Source: Paracholeplasma brassicae (lineage in GTDB: Bacteria; Bacillota_I; Bacilli_A; Acholeplasmatales; UBA5453). Taken from it: a stretch of DNA of 64,000 bases. This document shows positions 40,562-50,463 of this stretch, piece by piece (positions within the stretch are counted from its first letter, which is position 1; the number at the start of each line of letters is the position of its first letter). The notes below the pieces were generated by a model. The model saw only the letters and a list, made by a program, of their open reading frames with translations. It did no database searches and was not told where the DNA came from. The stretch spans positions 1 through 64,000 of the forward strand of contig NC_022549.1 in assembly GCF_000967915.1 (NCBI RefSeq). The letters run 5' to 3'. The position numbers were made by a program, and so were the translations under genes.

Positions 40562-42340
40562 ATGTGTGGAATCGTTGGCTATGTAGGTAAAAGACAGGCA
40601 AAAGAAATCATCCTTGAGGGATTAACCAGACTAGAGTATCGTGGTTATGATTCGGCGGGGTTATCGATATTTAATCAAAGACATCAAATATTTGATATCT
40701 ATAAGGACATAGGAAGAGTTAATCAACTAAGAGAAATATCAAAATCGAGTGCATTTTCAAACATTGGTATCGGCCATACCAGGTGGGCAACGCATGGCAA
40801 AGTAAGCAAGATAAATGCGCACCCACACCAGTCACATTCCAAACGGTTTGTGATTGTACATAATGGGGTAATTGAAAATTACCAAGAGTTAAAAGCTCAG
40901 TATTTGACCAATACAATCTTTGAAAGTGAAACAGACACCGAAGTCATTGCTCAGTTAATTGAGACGTTTGTGAAAAATTTAAACGTCGAAAATGCAATCC
41001 TAACTACCCTAAAATTACTAAAAGGATCTTACGCGTTATTGATTCTAGACACAACCAGTCCAGAAGTTTTGTATGCAGCAAAACATAAGAGTCCGCTAAT
41101 CTTAGGACAATCAAACGAAGGCATCACAATTGCTAGTGACTTGATGGCCTTAGTTGGTTATGCGGACACTTACGTACCAATCGAAGACAAAACGTTCATT
41201 GTGTCATATGAAACAACGACGAGGTTTTATGATTTGGATCACCATTTAATCCATCCGACGTTTAAAAAAATAGAACTCGATGAATCAAGTGTTGAAAAGG
41301 GTGCGTACGCGCATTTCATGTTAAAAGAAATCCATGAACAACCGAGTGTGGTAAGAAGACTTGTGTCTAACTACTTAAACGATACTTACACATTTGATCA
41401 AAACCTAATTGAAAAGATGAGACAATCCGATCGCATTTACGTACTTGCGGCAGGCACATCGATGCACGCCGGGTTCATCGGTAAACGCTTGTTTGAATCG
41501 CTTGCGGGTATTCCTACCGAGGTTCACATCGCAAGTGAGTTTGCCTATCAAATGCCTCTTTTGACCAAAAATCCATTCTTTGTCTTAGTTTCACAAAGTG
41601 GTGAAACCGCGGATTTACGGGCTTGTTTGGTCAAACTCAAGAAACGCAATTACGAAATTCTAACCATCACAAACGTCATCACCTCGACCTTAGCAAGAGA
41701 AGCCAACTACGCACTTGAGTTATTTGCAGGACCTGAGATTGCGGTGGCATCAACAAAAGCTTATGTTGCTCAAGTTGGCCTTCTTGCGATATTAGCCAAT
41801 GAACTTGGGGCTCGTCCAATTAATCTTTATCAAGAATTAACCAAAGTCGCGCTTGCGATTGAGAACTTCCTAAGTGAAGAAAAAACGTTGGACATCACGA
41901 GACGAATGTTTACTAAAAAAGAGTGTTTCTATATTGGTAGAGGCGTCGATTATTACATTGGACTAGAAGCCGCACTTAAATTAAAAGAAATCTCCTATAT
42001 CCATACCGAAGGGTTTGCCGCAGGGGAATTAAAACATGGCACGATTGCCTTAATCGAAGAAGACACACCAGTGGTTGCGATTATTTCAGATATTTCGATT
42101 AGTTCAAACACCAGAAGTAATTTAAAAGAAGTTGAAGCAAGAGGCGCAAAAACATTGATTATCTCAATGAAAGAAGCAAGTCAAAAAGACGATGATATTG
42201 TGCTTGATGACGTGTATCCACTCTTATCGCCCATGGTGATGGTCGTACCAACACAGTTATTTAGTTATTATGCGGCACTTGTCCGTAGTTATGATATTGA
42301 TAAACCGAGAAACTTAGCTAAAAGTGTCACGGTAGAATAG
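40562..42340 (+). CDS. glmS: Glucosamine-6-phosphate synthase
   Basis: GlmS makes glucosamine 6-phosphate from fructose 6-phosphate and glutamine, the first committed step to UDP-GlcNAc. The N-terminal glutaminase has the nucleophile Cys2 (MCGIVGYVG), GHTRWATHG and HNGVIENY. The two SIS domains show AAGTSMHAG, SQSGETADLRA and the C-terminal end DKPRNLAKSVTVE. At 592 residues it is standard. No glmS ribozyme could be recognised: the spacer to the dehydratase stop is only 43 bases and contains a terminator-like hairpin. It is followed by glmM after ten bases. Confidence 0.97.
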   Translation: MCGIVGYVGKRQAKEIILEGLTRLEYRGYDSAGLSIFNQRHQIFDIYKDIGRVNQLREISKSSAFSNIGIGHTRWATHGKVSKINAHPHQSHSKRFVIVHNGVIENYQELKAQYLTNTIFESETDTEVIAQLIETFVKNLNVENAILTTLKLLKGSYALLILDTTSPEVLYAAKHKSPLILGQSNEGITIASDLMALVGYADTYVPIEDKTFIVSYETTTRFYDLDHHLIHPTFKKIELDESSVEKGAYAHFMLKEIHEQPSVVRRLVSNYLNDTYTFDQNLIEKMRQSDRIYVLAAGTSMHAGFIGKRLFESLAGIPTEVHIASEFAYQMPLLTKNPFFVLVSQSGETADLRACLVKLKKRNYEILTITNVITSTLAREANYALELFAGPEIAVASTKAYVAQVGLLAILANELGARPINLYQELTKVALAIENFLSEEKTLDITRRMFTKKECFYIGRGVDYYIGLEAALKLKEISYIHTEGFAAGELKHGTIALIEEDTPVVAIISDISISSNTRSNLKEVEARGAKTLIISMKEASQKDDDIVLDDVYPLLSPMVMVVPTQLFSYYAALVRSYDIDKPRNLAKSVTVE

Positions 42341-42350
42341 AGGTAAAATT

Positions 42351-43661
42351 ATGGGAAAATATTTTGGAACGGATGGCATCCGTGGGGTCGCGTTTGAAAA
42401 ACTCACCGCTGAGTTGGCTTTTAAAGTTGGCGTAGCGATTGGGCAAGTCATCAAACCTAAAACAATTGTGATAGGGACAGACACCAGAAAATCAAAAGAC
42501 ATGCTTGCTTACAGCTTATCCGCAGGGGTAATGAGTCAAGGTGTTGATGTGCTATTTGCTGGGGTTGTCTCTACACCGATGATTGCTTATTATAGCGAAA
42601 TACATCAAACCATTGGCGTGATGATTACGGCCTCACATAACCCTTACATGGATAATGGTATTAAAGTATTTAATAAGGGATATAAAACAGTAGACGCCCT
42701 TGAACTAGAATTAGAACACGTCATCGATCATGGGCCATTTACGCCCTCAGCTGTCTTTGGTAAGTTAACACTCACAGAAGACGTAAGGAAAGCCTATCTG
42801 GATTTTTATGAAGGATTAGGATTAAAACCAAGCACACTAAAAATCGTTTACGATAGCGCGAATGGCGCAAACTATGAAATCGCAAAAACGATATTTGATC
42901 GCTACTACCCAAATGCCATACAATACAATAACACACCAGACGGGTATAACATTAACGTTTCATGTGGCTCAACACACATGGACTACATCAGTCAAAAAGT
43001 CGTTGAACAACAAGCTGACATTGGCTTTGCCTATGACGGGGATGGTGATCGCTGTTTGGTTAGTGATTCAAATGGCAAACTCATCGATGGGGATTTGTTG
43101 ATGTATGTGTTTGCGACCTATATGAAAGAAAAAGGCTTACTAAATAAAAACCATTTGGTAGTTACGAAGATGAGTAACCCAGGGATGTTAAAAGAGTTAA
43201 AAAATCAAGGCATCACCTTTAGTCTAACTGACGTAGGTGATAAATACGTGTTTAAAGAAATGAATGACTATGGATACTCACTTGGTGGGGAAGCCTCTGG
43301 ACACATCATCTTAAATCATTTGATGCATTCAGGCGACGGGTTGTTAGTATCCTTATACTTACTTAAAATCTTAGAAGAAAAACAAATCAAACTCGAAGAC
43401 TTAATTAACCACATTGAACTTTATCCATTAACACTCGTTAACTTAAAGAACATCGATAAAAAAGTCTTGGAAAAAACAGTGGTTAAAGCGCTGATTGAAG
43501 AGGTTAAACAGACTTTAGGCGAAGATTCACTTGTCTTGATTAGACCAAGTGGAACCGAACCCCTCGTTCGTGTCACCATCTCTCATCCAAATACCGCGCT
43601 TGTCAATGACTGTGTGGATAAACTCGTTGATTTAATTAAGAAAGAAGGAACCCTATCATGA
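42351..43661 (+). CDS. glmM: Phosphoglucosamine mutase
   Basis: GlmM converts glucosamine 6-phosphate to the 1-phosphate. It begins GKYFGTDGIRGVA, has the phosphoserine loop TASHNP with Ser95, the metal-binding FAYDGDGDRCL, the sugar-binding GGEASGH and the phosphate-binding RPSGTEPLVRV. At 436 residues it is slightly shorter than the common 445-450. AGAGGT supports the ATG. It overlaps glmU by four bases (ATGA). With glmS and glmU it completes UDP-GlcNAc synthesis in one operon. Confidence 0.96.
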   Translation: MGKYFGTDGIRGVAFEKLTAELAFKVGVAIGQVIKPKTIVIGTDTRKSKDMLAYSLSAGVMSQGVDVLFAGVVSTPMIAYYSEIHQTIGVMITASHNPYMDNGIKVFNKGYKTVDALELELEHVIDHGPFTPSAVFGKLTLTEDVRKAYLDFYEGLGLKPSTLKIVYDSANGANYEIAKTIFDRYYPNAIQYNNTPDGYNINVSCGSTHMDYISQKVVEQQADIGFAYDGDGDRCLVSDSNGKLIDGDLLMYVFATYMKEKGLLNKNHLVVTKMSNPGMLKELKNQGITFSLTDVGDKYVFKEMNDYGYSLGGEASGHIILNHLMHSGDGLLVSLYLLKILEEKQIKLEDLINHIELYPLTLVNLKNIDKKVLEKTVVKALIEEVKQTLGEDSLVLIRPSGTEPLVRVTISHPNTALVNDCVDKLVDLIKKEGTLS

Positions 43662-45034
43662 AAAAGTACGCATTAATATTAGCTGCCGGTAAAGGCACCA
43701 GAATGAAAACGGAGTTACCAAAATGTGCATTTCCAATTCTAGGTAAACCGATGATTGAATACATCGTTGAAAACCTAGAAAAATCACAAATCGATGAAAT
43801 TGTCACGGTTGTCGGACACAAAAAGGAAGTCATTACTGACCTACTTAAAGAACGTTCAACTTACGCCATACAAGAAGAACAATTAGGAACAGGTCACGCC
43901 ACTCTACAAGCCGCGAGCCTTTTAGAGGATAAAGAAGGTGTTACGTTTATTCTACCTGGTGATATGCCATTAATGGAGTACCCGTTGATGGATAAAATCA
44001 TTCGTTCTCACGAAGAAATGGGGAACGATCTTACCATCGTTTCGATGATGTTTGATAACCCGAAAGGTTATGGTCGAGTCGTTAGAGATGAGTATGGTGT
44101 GGTTACTTCAATCGTCGAAGAAATTGATTGTAATGACGCACAAAAACAAATCAAGGAAGTGAACTCTTCGGTCTATGTGGTTAATAATCAAGCGTTATTT
44201 CAAACACTAAAAAAAGTAAAAAAGAACGACCGAAAAGGCGAATACTATTTAACGGATATTGTTGAATTGATGCACCAAACACATAAGGTAAATACATTTA
44301 CGGTACGTGATCCGCGTGTGACGATGGGCATTAACGACTTATACAACATTTCAATTGCAGAAAAGATTCTTAGAGATCACATTAATAAGTCTCACATGTT
44401 AAATGGTGTTTCAATTATTAACCCTGAGACGGTGACTATCGGTCATGACGTCATCATCGAAGAAGGGGTATGGATTTATCCAAACTCAACGATTGTTGGG
44501 GATTCCATCATCAAAAAGTACGCGAAAATCGGACCGAATTCTGAGGTAAGAGACTCCATCATTGATGAGTACGCGGAAATTAGACACTCACTTGTCATTG
44601 ATTCAAAGGTCGGTAAATACACGACCGTTGGACCATTTGCTCATTTAAGAGGCCACACAGACATTGGCGAACATAACCGAATTGGTAACTTCGTTGAAGT
44701 GAAAAATTCGACGACCGGTAAAGACACCAAAGCGGCACACCTATCCTACATTGGTGATGCAATCGTTGGTAACCGTGTCAACTTTGGTTGTGGCTCAATT
44801 ACCGTCAACTACGATGGGGTAAACAAACACAAGACCAACATTGGTGATGACGTCTTTATTGGTTGTAACGTCAACATGGTTGCGCCACTGACGGTTTCAG
44901 ATGAAGTGTTTATTGCCGCTGGGTCTACGGTAACCAAAGACATTCCTAAAGGATCGCTTTCTATCGCGAGAAACCAGCAAATCAATAAAGAAGATTACTA
45001 CAAACATTTGATTAAACCAAAAAACGATAAATAA
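43658..45034 (+). CDS. glmU: Bifunctional UDP-GlcNAc pyrophosphorylase
   Basis: GlmU acetylates glucosamine 1-phosphate and then makes UDP-GlcNAc. The N-terminal pyrophosphorylase has LAAGKGTRMKTELPK and EEQLGTGHA with LPGDMPL. The C-terminal left-handed beta-helix (about residues 250-450) has hexapeptide repeats and the acetyltransferase motif NRIGNFVEVKNS with HLSYIGDA and NFGCGSITVNYDG. At 458 residues it is complete. It overlaps the end of glmM by four bases and is closed by a terminator. In Bacillus glmU lies just before prs; here it has moved to the glm cluster. Confidence 0.96.
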   Translation: MKKYALILAAGKGTRMKTELPKCAFPILGKPMIEYIVENLEKSQIDEIVTVVGHKKEVITDLLKERSTYAIQEEQLGTGHATLQAASLLEDKEGVTFILPGDMPLMEYPLMDKIIRSHEEMGNDLTIVSMMFDNPKGYGRVVRDEYGVVTSIVEEIDCNDAQKQIKEVNSSVYVVNNQALFQTLKKVKKNDRKGEYYLTDIVELMHQTHKVNTFTVRDPRVTMGINDLYNISIAEKILRDHINKSHMLNGVSIINPETVTIGHDVIIEEGVWIYPNSTIVGDSIIKKYAKIGPNSEVRDSIIDEYAEIRHSLVIDSKVGKYTTVGPFAHLRGHTDIGEHNRIGNFVEVKNSTTGKDTKAAHLSYIGDAIVGNRVNFGCGSITVNYDGVNKHKTNIGDDVFIGCNVNMVAPLTVSDEVFIAAGSTVTKDIPKGSLSIARNQQINKEDYYKHLIKPKNDK

Positions 45035-45043
45035 AATTAATTT

Positions 45044-45077
45044 GGTGTCTAGGCTTTTCGCTTAGGCATCTTTTTTT
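45044..45077 (+). terminator. Terminator after glmU
   Basis: GGTGTCTAGGC (45044-45054) pairs with GCTTAGGCATC (45060-45070), including G-T pairs, and a T7 run follows. TGGTAGAAT at 45144-45152 beyond it is a likely extended -10 for the helicase gene. Confidence 0.8.
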
Positions 45078-45180
45078 CTATTCAAACAAGCCCAGTCCTA
45101 CGTTTAACTTAGAATGAAATTTAATGTTTCTTTAGCCCATCTATGGTAGAATTAGAGTAGACTGCAAGGGGGATTTAACG

Positions 45181-48100
45181 ATGGCATTTAAAAGAAATAA
45201 ATTACTAGATGATCTTCTAAAATTAAGAGAAGAACTTAGAATTAAACACACAACTGGCATAAAGGTACCTTCCATTTGTAGCGATGATGCATTGTTGGAA
45301 ATGAGTAACGAACACCCGCTTAAAGAGAGTGATTTTTTAGCCATTCAAGGACTAGACTCGAATTTCATTGAGGTCTATGCGATTGATTTTTTAAGTGTGA
45401 TCAAAAAACACAACAGTGAAAAATCTAAAACCGTCAAATTATCAAAAGAAGCCTATAAGGTCTTAGATCATTACAAAGACCGATTGTCCAATATATCAAG
45501 AACTAACCCAAATCTCTACATGGGACGCATTGATCAAATTAGAAGTTTTGATTTGGCATTTGAAGAAATCAAAGAAGAGCTTTATCACTTTGTTTCATCA
45601 AAGAAAAATCAATTGACGCTACCGCTTAAAGAATCTGAATACAAACACTTAGTTGTGCTACATAGAGAATTATTAAAAGACTATAAAGAAACAGGTGGTT
45701 ATCATTTATACGTCGCTTATCCTTATGTCACAGGTATTTTTAAGAAAGATAACTTTACAATCAAAGCCCCGCTTTGTTATATTCCGGTGACACTTACAAG
45801 AAATAAGCAAACATTTACGATTGATCGTGATCTCTCAAAAGACATCACATTAAACCGTGACTTGTTACTTGCGGCTTCTAAGATCGCTAAGAATCAGGTT
45901 GATTTTGACATGCCATTTATAGATAATATATCTAAAAAAACGTTGAGCGAAATTATCTTGCCATTTTACAATAACCACGGCATTGAACTAAAAATTGACG
46001 ACTTCAATCCGTTTATGCCATTTGTTAATGAACGAAAAGAATCTTTTTTTAAACGTAAGAAAGGTATCTTTGAAGTCCTGCCTTACGTTACCTTAGGCAG
46101 GTATCATCTGTATTCATCGATGATTCAAAAAGATATGGCTCAAATATTGAATGACAAAAAATACAATGACCTATTAGAAGGGTTAATCGATGAAAAAAAC
46201 TTGGATGCCCCAGAAAAACCAACGGACACGACGCTTTCGAAAAAAGATATTAATGAAAAAAACATTACCTACATCAACCCTTTAAATTTCTCACAAGAAA
46301 AAGTGATTGAACTAATCAACAGTGAAAAGAAAATGGTTATTTGGGGGCCACCTGGCACTGGTAAGAGCCAAGTCATCACAAGTTTAATCGCCTCAAGTGT
46401 GTTAAAAGGTGAAAACGTATTAGTCGTCAGCGAGAAAAAAGTAGCGCTTGAAGTCATTTATAACCGGCTTGAAGAAGCGAAAAAATATACGATGTTCTTA
46501 GATGATGTATCAAATAAACAACCATTCTATGAAAAACTTTCTCACATGATTGATCATAACCCACCCAAACGAACCAAAAACAATGACACCTATAAATTAG
46601 AAGAACAAATTGATCAACTAAACGAAACCTTTAATCAATCAATTCGCTTGCTATACCAAGACAAGCTTGGACATAAAGAAGTCTATCATTTTTATGAACG
46701 TTATTTAAAAGACAAAGACATTAATTTAGCCCTTACCCCAAAGATAGTCTTGGAGTTATTTAAAGAAGGGTTAAAGAAACCGACATTCTTAGAACTAGAT
46801 CAAATTGAACAAACGTTTGATAAAGATTCTAAACTAAAAGAATACATTGATTACCACAGGTATTTGATCAAATATCCTTGGTTCTTAACCTTAGAAACTA
46901 AAATATCGAGATCCTCAAAAATGGAATTTAATGACTTGTATCAAACCATATTAAGTTATCATGAAGAAAAAGTAGGCTCAAGATACTTTAAGAAAAGACG
47001 TTTGAAAAGAGCATTCATCAAAGAAAATCAAACAAAATTGAGTTATTTGACCAATAAGAAAAATCAGGACAAAAAACTAATTAAAGCATTTGAATCAGAC
47101 CTTGGTTTTGTCACCTACGTTAAAGAAATGATGAACAAGCTAAACAAACTAAGAACCGTTTACCTAGGGTTTAATAAAAAAGAAGTCAGGTTCTTACATT
47201 TGTTTGTCGCAGATTCACGTCTTAAAGAATTAAGTGATACCCACAAACTAAGAACCTATTTATTTGATGCATATTACACTGGATACTTAGAAAACTTGAA
47301 AGCACTGAATCAAAAGTACTTGTATATTTTTGATGATTATGAAAAAAGAATTAACGAGCTTCGCGTATTGATTGAAGAAAAAAGACAAGTGTCCTTAGAG
47401 TCGTTTGTGATGTCTCTTTATCAAAACGCACTTAAATTATCAAATACCAAACGCATCATGGACATCAAACGTATTTTAGAAGCGGATAAAAAGCCAAGTA
47501 TGAAAGCCTTCTTTGATGTCTTTCACTTAGAACTCACCTCAAACATTAAAGTTTGGTTATTAACGCCTGAGGTGGTCAGTGCGTTACTACCACTTCAAAC
47601 AGGACTGTTTGATTTGGTCATCTTTGATGAGGCTTCACAGCTATACGTTGAACGCGGTATTCCTGCGATTTACCGAGCGAAAAAGGTCGTTATTGCTGGT
47701 GACCCTAAACAGTTAAGACCATCCTCACTTGGTGTTGGTCGTATTGAAGAAGATGACGACTTAGATGATGGTGAACTCTTAAAAGACATCACAATTGATG
47801 CGAAAAGTTTATTAGACCTTGCAAGATATCGTTATAAAGAAACCTTGCTAAACTACCATTACAGATCTAAATATGAAGAATTGATTTTATTTTCAAACCA
47901 TGCCTTTTATGACTCAAAGTTGATTGTTTCTCCAAACGTAGAGACACCTAAAAAACCACCAATCGAATACGTTTATGCGAAGGATGGTTCTTTTATCAAT
48001 AAGAGAAACCCAATAGAAGCCAAAGAAGTCATCACACTTTTAAAGAAGATTCTTAAAGAAAAAGAGCCAGAAGAAACGATTGGTATCATTACGTTTAATT

Positions 48101-48876
48101 CAACACAAAGAGACGTCATATCCGATTTAATTGATGAAGAACTCTTTAAAGGCAACGGTTATCAAAAACTACTGGAAAAAGAAGTTTACCGTAAAAGCGA
48201 TCAAGAAGATCAATCGCTCTTTGTCAAAAACATCGAAAACGTTCAAGGTGATGAACGTGACATCATCATTTTTTCGATGGGGTATGCTAAAGACGACAAG
48301 GGTGTTGTCAAACGTCGTTTTGGATGGTTAAACCATGAAGGTGGACAGAACCGGTTAAATGTTGCGATTACAAGAGCGAAAAAGAAAATCTATTTTGTAT
48401 CCTCTTTATACCCAGAAGAATTAAAAGTAGACGATTTAAGTGGCAAGGGTCCAAAACTTCTCAAAGACTTTATGCGGTATTGTTACTACATATCAACTGG
48501 GAAAAAAGAATTAGCTAAAGAAGTCTTATTACAACTATCTAGTAGTGAGTCAAGTACCAAAGTTGTCATCGAAAAGAGAATGACTGAAGAAATAAAAGCG
48601 CGTGTTGAGAAGCTTGGGTACATCGTAGAACATGACTTAGGCATTGGACAGTTCAAACTTGATTTAGCAATTAAAGACCCAGTCGAAAATAAATACGTCT
48701 TAGGGGTGATTTGTGATTTAGATGAAAACCCATCAAACGCAAGACTTTCACTTCTACACCATGAGAAATTTTTAGAATCCAGGGGTTGGCAAACCGTTAG
48801 AATCTTCCATAGTAACTGGTATGAAGATCAAAACAAGGAATTAAAACGAATCAAAGACAAATTAAAGTCAATTTAA
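45181..48876 (+). CDS. Large SF1 helicase with Vsr-like C-terminal domain
   Basis: This 1231-residue protein resembles the COG1112 helicases with DUF4011-like N-terminus. A segment near residues 103-113 (ISRTNPNLYMG) is similar to the DUF4011 core. The SF1 helicase has Walker A (GPPGTGKS, 389-396), a long insertion of coiled and helical sequence (about 440-770), Walker B (LVIFDEASQ near 815), AGDPKQLRPSS, NYHYRS, and NVQGDERDIIIFSMGYA with LNVAITRAKKKI. The C-terminus (about 1140-1231) resembles the Vsr-type nuclease of such helicases: LGYIVEHDLGIGQFKLDLAI holds Asp1161. Where relatives usually read Gly-Ile-Glu-Cys-Asp-Gly, this has V-I-C-D-L with Ile1177 in place of the glutamate. It stands alone with its own likely promoter and terminator. 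Confidence 0.82.
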   Translation: MAFKRNKLLDDLLKLREELRIKHTTGIKVPSICSDDALLEMSNEHPLKESDFLAIQGLDSNFIEVYAIDFLSVIKKHNSEKSKTVKLSKEAYKVLDHYKDRLSNISRTNPNLYMGRIDQIRSFDLAFEEIKEELYHFVSSKKNQLTLPLKESEYKHLVVLHRELLKDYKETGGYHLYVAYPYVTGIFKKDNFTIKAPLCYIPVTLTRNKQTFTIDRDLSKDITLNRDLLLAASKIAKNQVDFDMPFIDNISKKTLSEIILPFYNNHGIELKIDDFNPFMPFVNERKESFFKRKKGIFEVLPYVTLGRYHLYSSMIQKDMAQILNDKKYNDLLEGLIDEKNLDAPEKPTDTTLSKKDINEKNITYINPLNFSQEKVIELINSEKKMVIWGPPGTGKSQVITSLIASSVLKGENVLVVSEKKVALEVIYNRLEEAKKYTMFLDDVSNKQPFYEKLSHMIDHNPPKRTKNNDTYKLEEQIDQLNETFNQSIRLLYQDKLGHKEVYHFYERYLKDKDINLALTPKIVLELFKEGLKKPTFLELDQIEQTFDKDSKLKEYIDYHRYLIKYPWFLTLETKISRSSKMEFNDLYQTILSYHEEKVGSRYFKKRRLKRAFIKENQTKLSYLTNKKNQDKKLIKAFESDLGFVTYVKEMMNKLNKLRTVYLGFNKKEVRFLHLFVADSRLKELSDTHKLRTYLFDAYYTGYLENLKALNQKYLYIFDDYEKRINELRVLIEEKRQVSLESFVMSLYQNALKLSNTKRIMDIKRILEADKKPSMKAFFDVFHLELTSNIKVWLLTPEVVSALLPLQTGLFDLVIFDEASQLYVERGIPAIYRAKKVVIAGDPKQLRPSSLGVGRIEEDDDLDDGELLKDITIDAKSLLDLARYRYKETLLNYHYRSKYEELILFSNHAFYDSKLIVSPNVETPKKPPIEYVYAKDGSFINKRNPIEAKEVITLLKKILKEKEPEETIGIITFNSTQRDVISDLIDEELFKGNGYQKLLEKEVYRKSDQEDQSLFVKNIENVQGDERDIIIFSMGYAKDDKGVVKRRFGWLNHEGGQNRLNVAITRAKKKIYFVSSLYPEELKVDDLSGKGPKLLKDFMRYCYYISTGKKELAKEVLLQLSSSESSTKVVIEKRMTEEIKARVEKLGYIVEHDLGIGQFKLDLAIKDPVENKYVLGVICDLDENPSNARLSLLHHEKFLESRGWQTVRIFHSNWYEDQNKELKRIKDKLKSI

Positions 48877-48879
48877 CAA

Positions 48880-48908
48880 AAAAAGTCAAACTTCTGTTTG
48901 ACTTTTAC
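48880..48908. terminator. Bidirectional terminator
   Basis: AAAAAGTCAAAC (48880-48891) and GTTTGACTTTT (48896-48906) form a tight stem with a 4-base loop and T-rich tails both ways, between the convergent helicase and thioesterase genes. Confidence 0.9.
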
Positions 48909-48928
48909 TTATAAATGAAGGACATAAT

Positions 48929-49342
48929 CTAGAATAGGTAGGGCATTAATCTTTCTTTTAATGTTTGGCTTAAGGGTTGTTTATTCTTTGTTTCTTTGTT
49001 AAGTTGAACCACTGTTGAAACAGCTCTTGAGACCATGACATCGCCAAGATAGAGTGCTTGGTTAAACGTGATGGAGGTGTTGCCAATGGATTTAATGTAT
49101 AAAAAACTTCTTAAGGTACTTGGGTAAGTAATTTCATTAATAAACTCAATTTCAATGTGTCTTAATACGTAATAGGCACCAATATCAACAAGTGGCTCTT
49201 GTTGGTACATTAATAAAGATAACCTGGGTGCTTCATAATATTCATTATAAACGGCGTTATTGACGTGTCCGAATATATCAATGTCTTTAAAGCGAACCTG
49301 TATGGCCTCACTGTAGCTTTTTAGGGTCATGTGTTTGTCCAT
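48929..49342 (-). CDS. Hotdog-fold acyl-CoA thioesterase
   Basis: The 137-residue protein has the 4HBT thioesterase pattern: VRFKDIDIFGHVNNAVYNEYYEAPR, with the catalytic Asp and the His-Val-Asn-Asn turn at about residues 20-31. This length and motif fit the YbgC/FadM-like branch, which cleaves acyl-CoA or acyl-ACP thioesters; the chain preference is unknown. The start is supported by AAAGAGGTGG on the minus strand, six bases before the ATG. It converges with the helicase at a shared terminator and diverges from lplA over a 122-base spacer. Confidence 0.88.
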   Translation of the reverse strand: MDKHMTLKSYSEAIQVRFKDIDIFGHVNNAVYNEYYEAPRLSLLMYQQEPLVDIGAYYVLRHIEIEFINEITYPSTLRSFLYIKSIGNTSITFNQALYLGDVMVSRAVSTVVQLNKETKNKQPLSQTLKERLMPYLF

Positions 49343-49464
49343 ACTACCACCTCTTTAATTTTATGATAACACAAAATCAGTAAATAATCCCTTTTAGTTT
49401 CTTGTGTTTTATGGGTTTCTTGTAAGCACTTTTATTGTATAATGAATGTAGGGAGGATATGCTT

Positions 49465-50463
49465 ATGAAATACGTGCAGTTGGATTCCTATGGCAGAAGG
49501 GAAGATCCCTTTTACTTTGCCGTAGAATCGGTTTTATTAGAAGATTTAGATGACGATGTTTTCTTTATATGGCGCGTGTTTGATGCGGTGATTATTGGGA
49601 AACACCAACTCCTACAAAATGAAGTGAATCAATCGTATACGACAGAAAATAAGATAAAGATTTTTAGACGTTTATCTGGTGGAGGCGCTGTCTTCTCAGA
49701 TCGCGGATGCATCAAATACAGTTTTATAACAAAAGAATTTAATAAAGAGACCGTCTTTAAAGATAAGTTAGAAAGAATAAAAAGCGTTTTTGATTATTTA
49801 AAAATTCCTGTAGAAATCTCAGGCAGAAATGATGTTTTGTATGAGAACAAGAAATTTTCAGGCAACGCCTATTACCGTACGAAGCACGGGTCATGTTTGC
49901 ATGGCACGATTCTATATGATACTGACTTTGAAAAACTGGTTCGTTCGATTAGTCCTTCAGATGAAAAACTGATTTCTAAGGGTATAACATCTGTTAGAAG
50001 CCGAGTCATTAATATGAAAGACGTGGTTGGGCTTAACCAAGAGGACTTTGAAATGATTTTAGTTAATCGACTATGCGATGGCGTCATTGAATTAACAGAA
50101 GATCAAATAAAACGGATTAAAGCGTTAGAAAAAACTTACCACAGTGAGGCATTTATTTTTCAGAAAAACCCACCTTACCAATACCAAAAAGAAAAACGAT
50201 TTAGCTGTGGGAGTGTGGGCTTAACCATCGAGGTTAAAAAAGAAATCATCACCGATGTGTTCTTTTATGGGGATTTTTTCTTAAATCAAGAATTAGATGA
50301 GATCAAACAAATACTGATTGGACAACCCTTTAAATCTTTAAAGGCAAGAGAACTCTTTAAAGACATTGAAGTATCGGATTACATCAACGGGTTATCAAAT
50401 AACGAATTTTATGAATTGTTTCCAATAGAAAGAGGTCAAGATGAAAAAGACACCACTTTATGA
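49465..50463 (+). CDS. lplA: Lipoate-protein ligase A
   Basis: LplA activates free lipoate with ATP and attaches it to lipoyl domains. The N-terminal domain shows RRLSGGGAVFSDRGCIKYSFI, the ligase loop, and GRNDVLYENKKFSGNAYYR with the catalytic Lys region; a C-terminal accessory domain follows (about 245-330). I start it at ATG 49465, eight bases after GGGAGG (49451-49456), rather than at ATG 49459 or the earlier in-frame codon; this gives 332 residues. TATAAT at 49438-49443 is the likely -10. The 3' end overlaps gcvT by 23 bases, so the ligase and its probable substrate GcvH are made from one transcript. Confidence 0.93.
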   Translation: MKYVQLDSYGRREDPFYFAVESVLLEDLDDDVFFIWRVFDAVIIGKHQLLQNEVNQSYTTENKIKIFRRLSGGGAVFSDRGCIKYSFITKEFNKETVFKDKLERIKSVFDYLKIPVEISGRNDVLYENKKFSGNAYYRTKHGSCLHGTILYDTDFEKLVRSISPSDEKLISKGITSVRSRVINMKDVVGLNQEDFEMILVNRLCDGVIELTEDQIKRIKALEKTYHSEAFIFQKNPPYQYQKEKRFSCGSVGLTIEVKKEIITDVFFYGDFFLNQELDEIKQILIGQPFKSLKARELFKDIEVSDYINGLSNNEFYELFPIERGQDEKDTTL

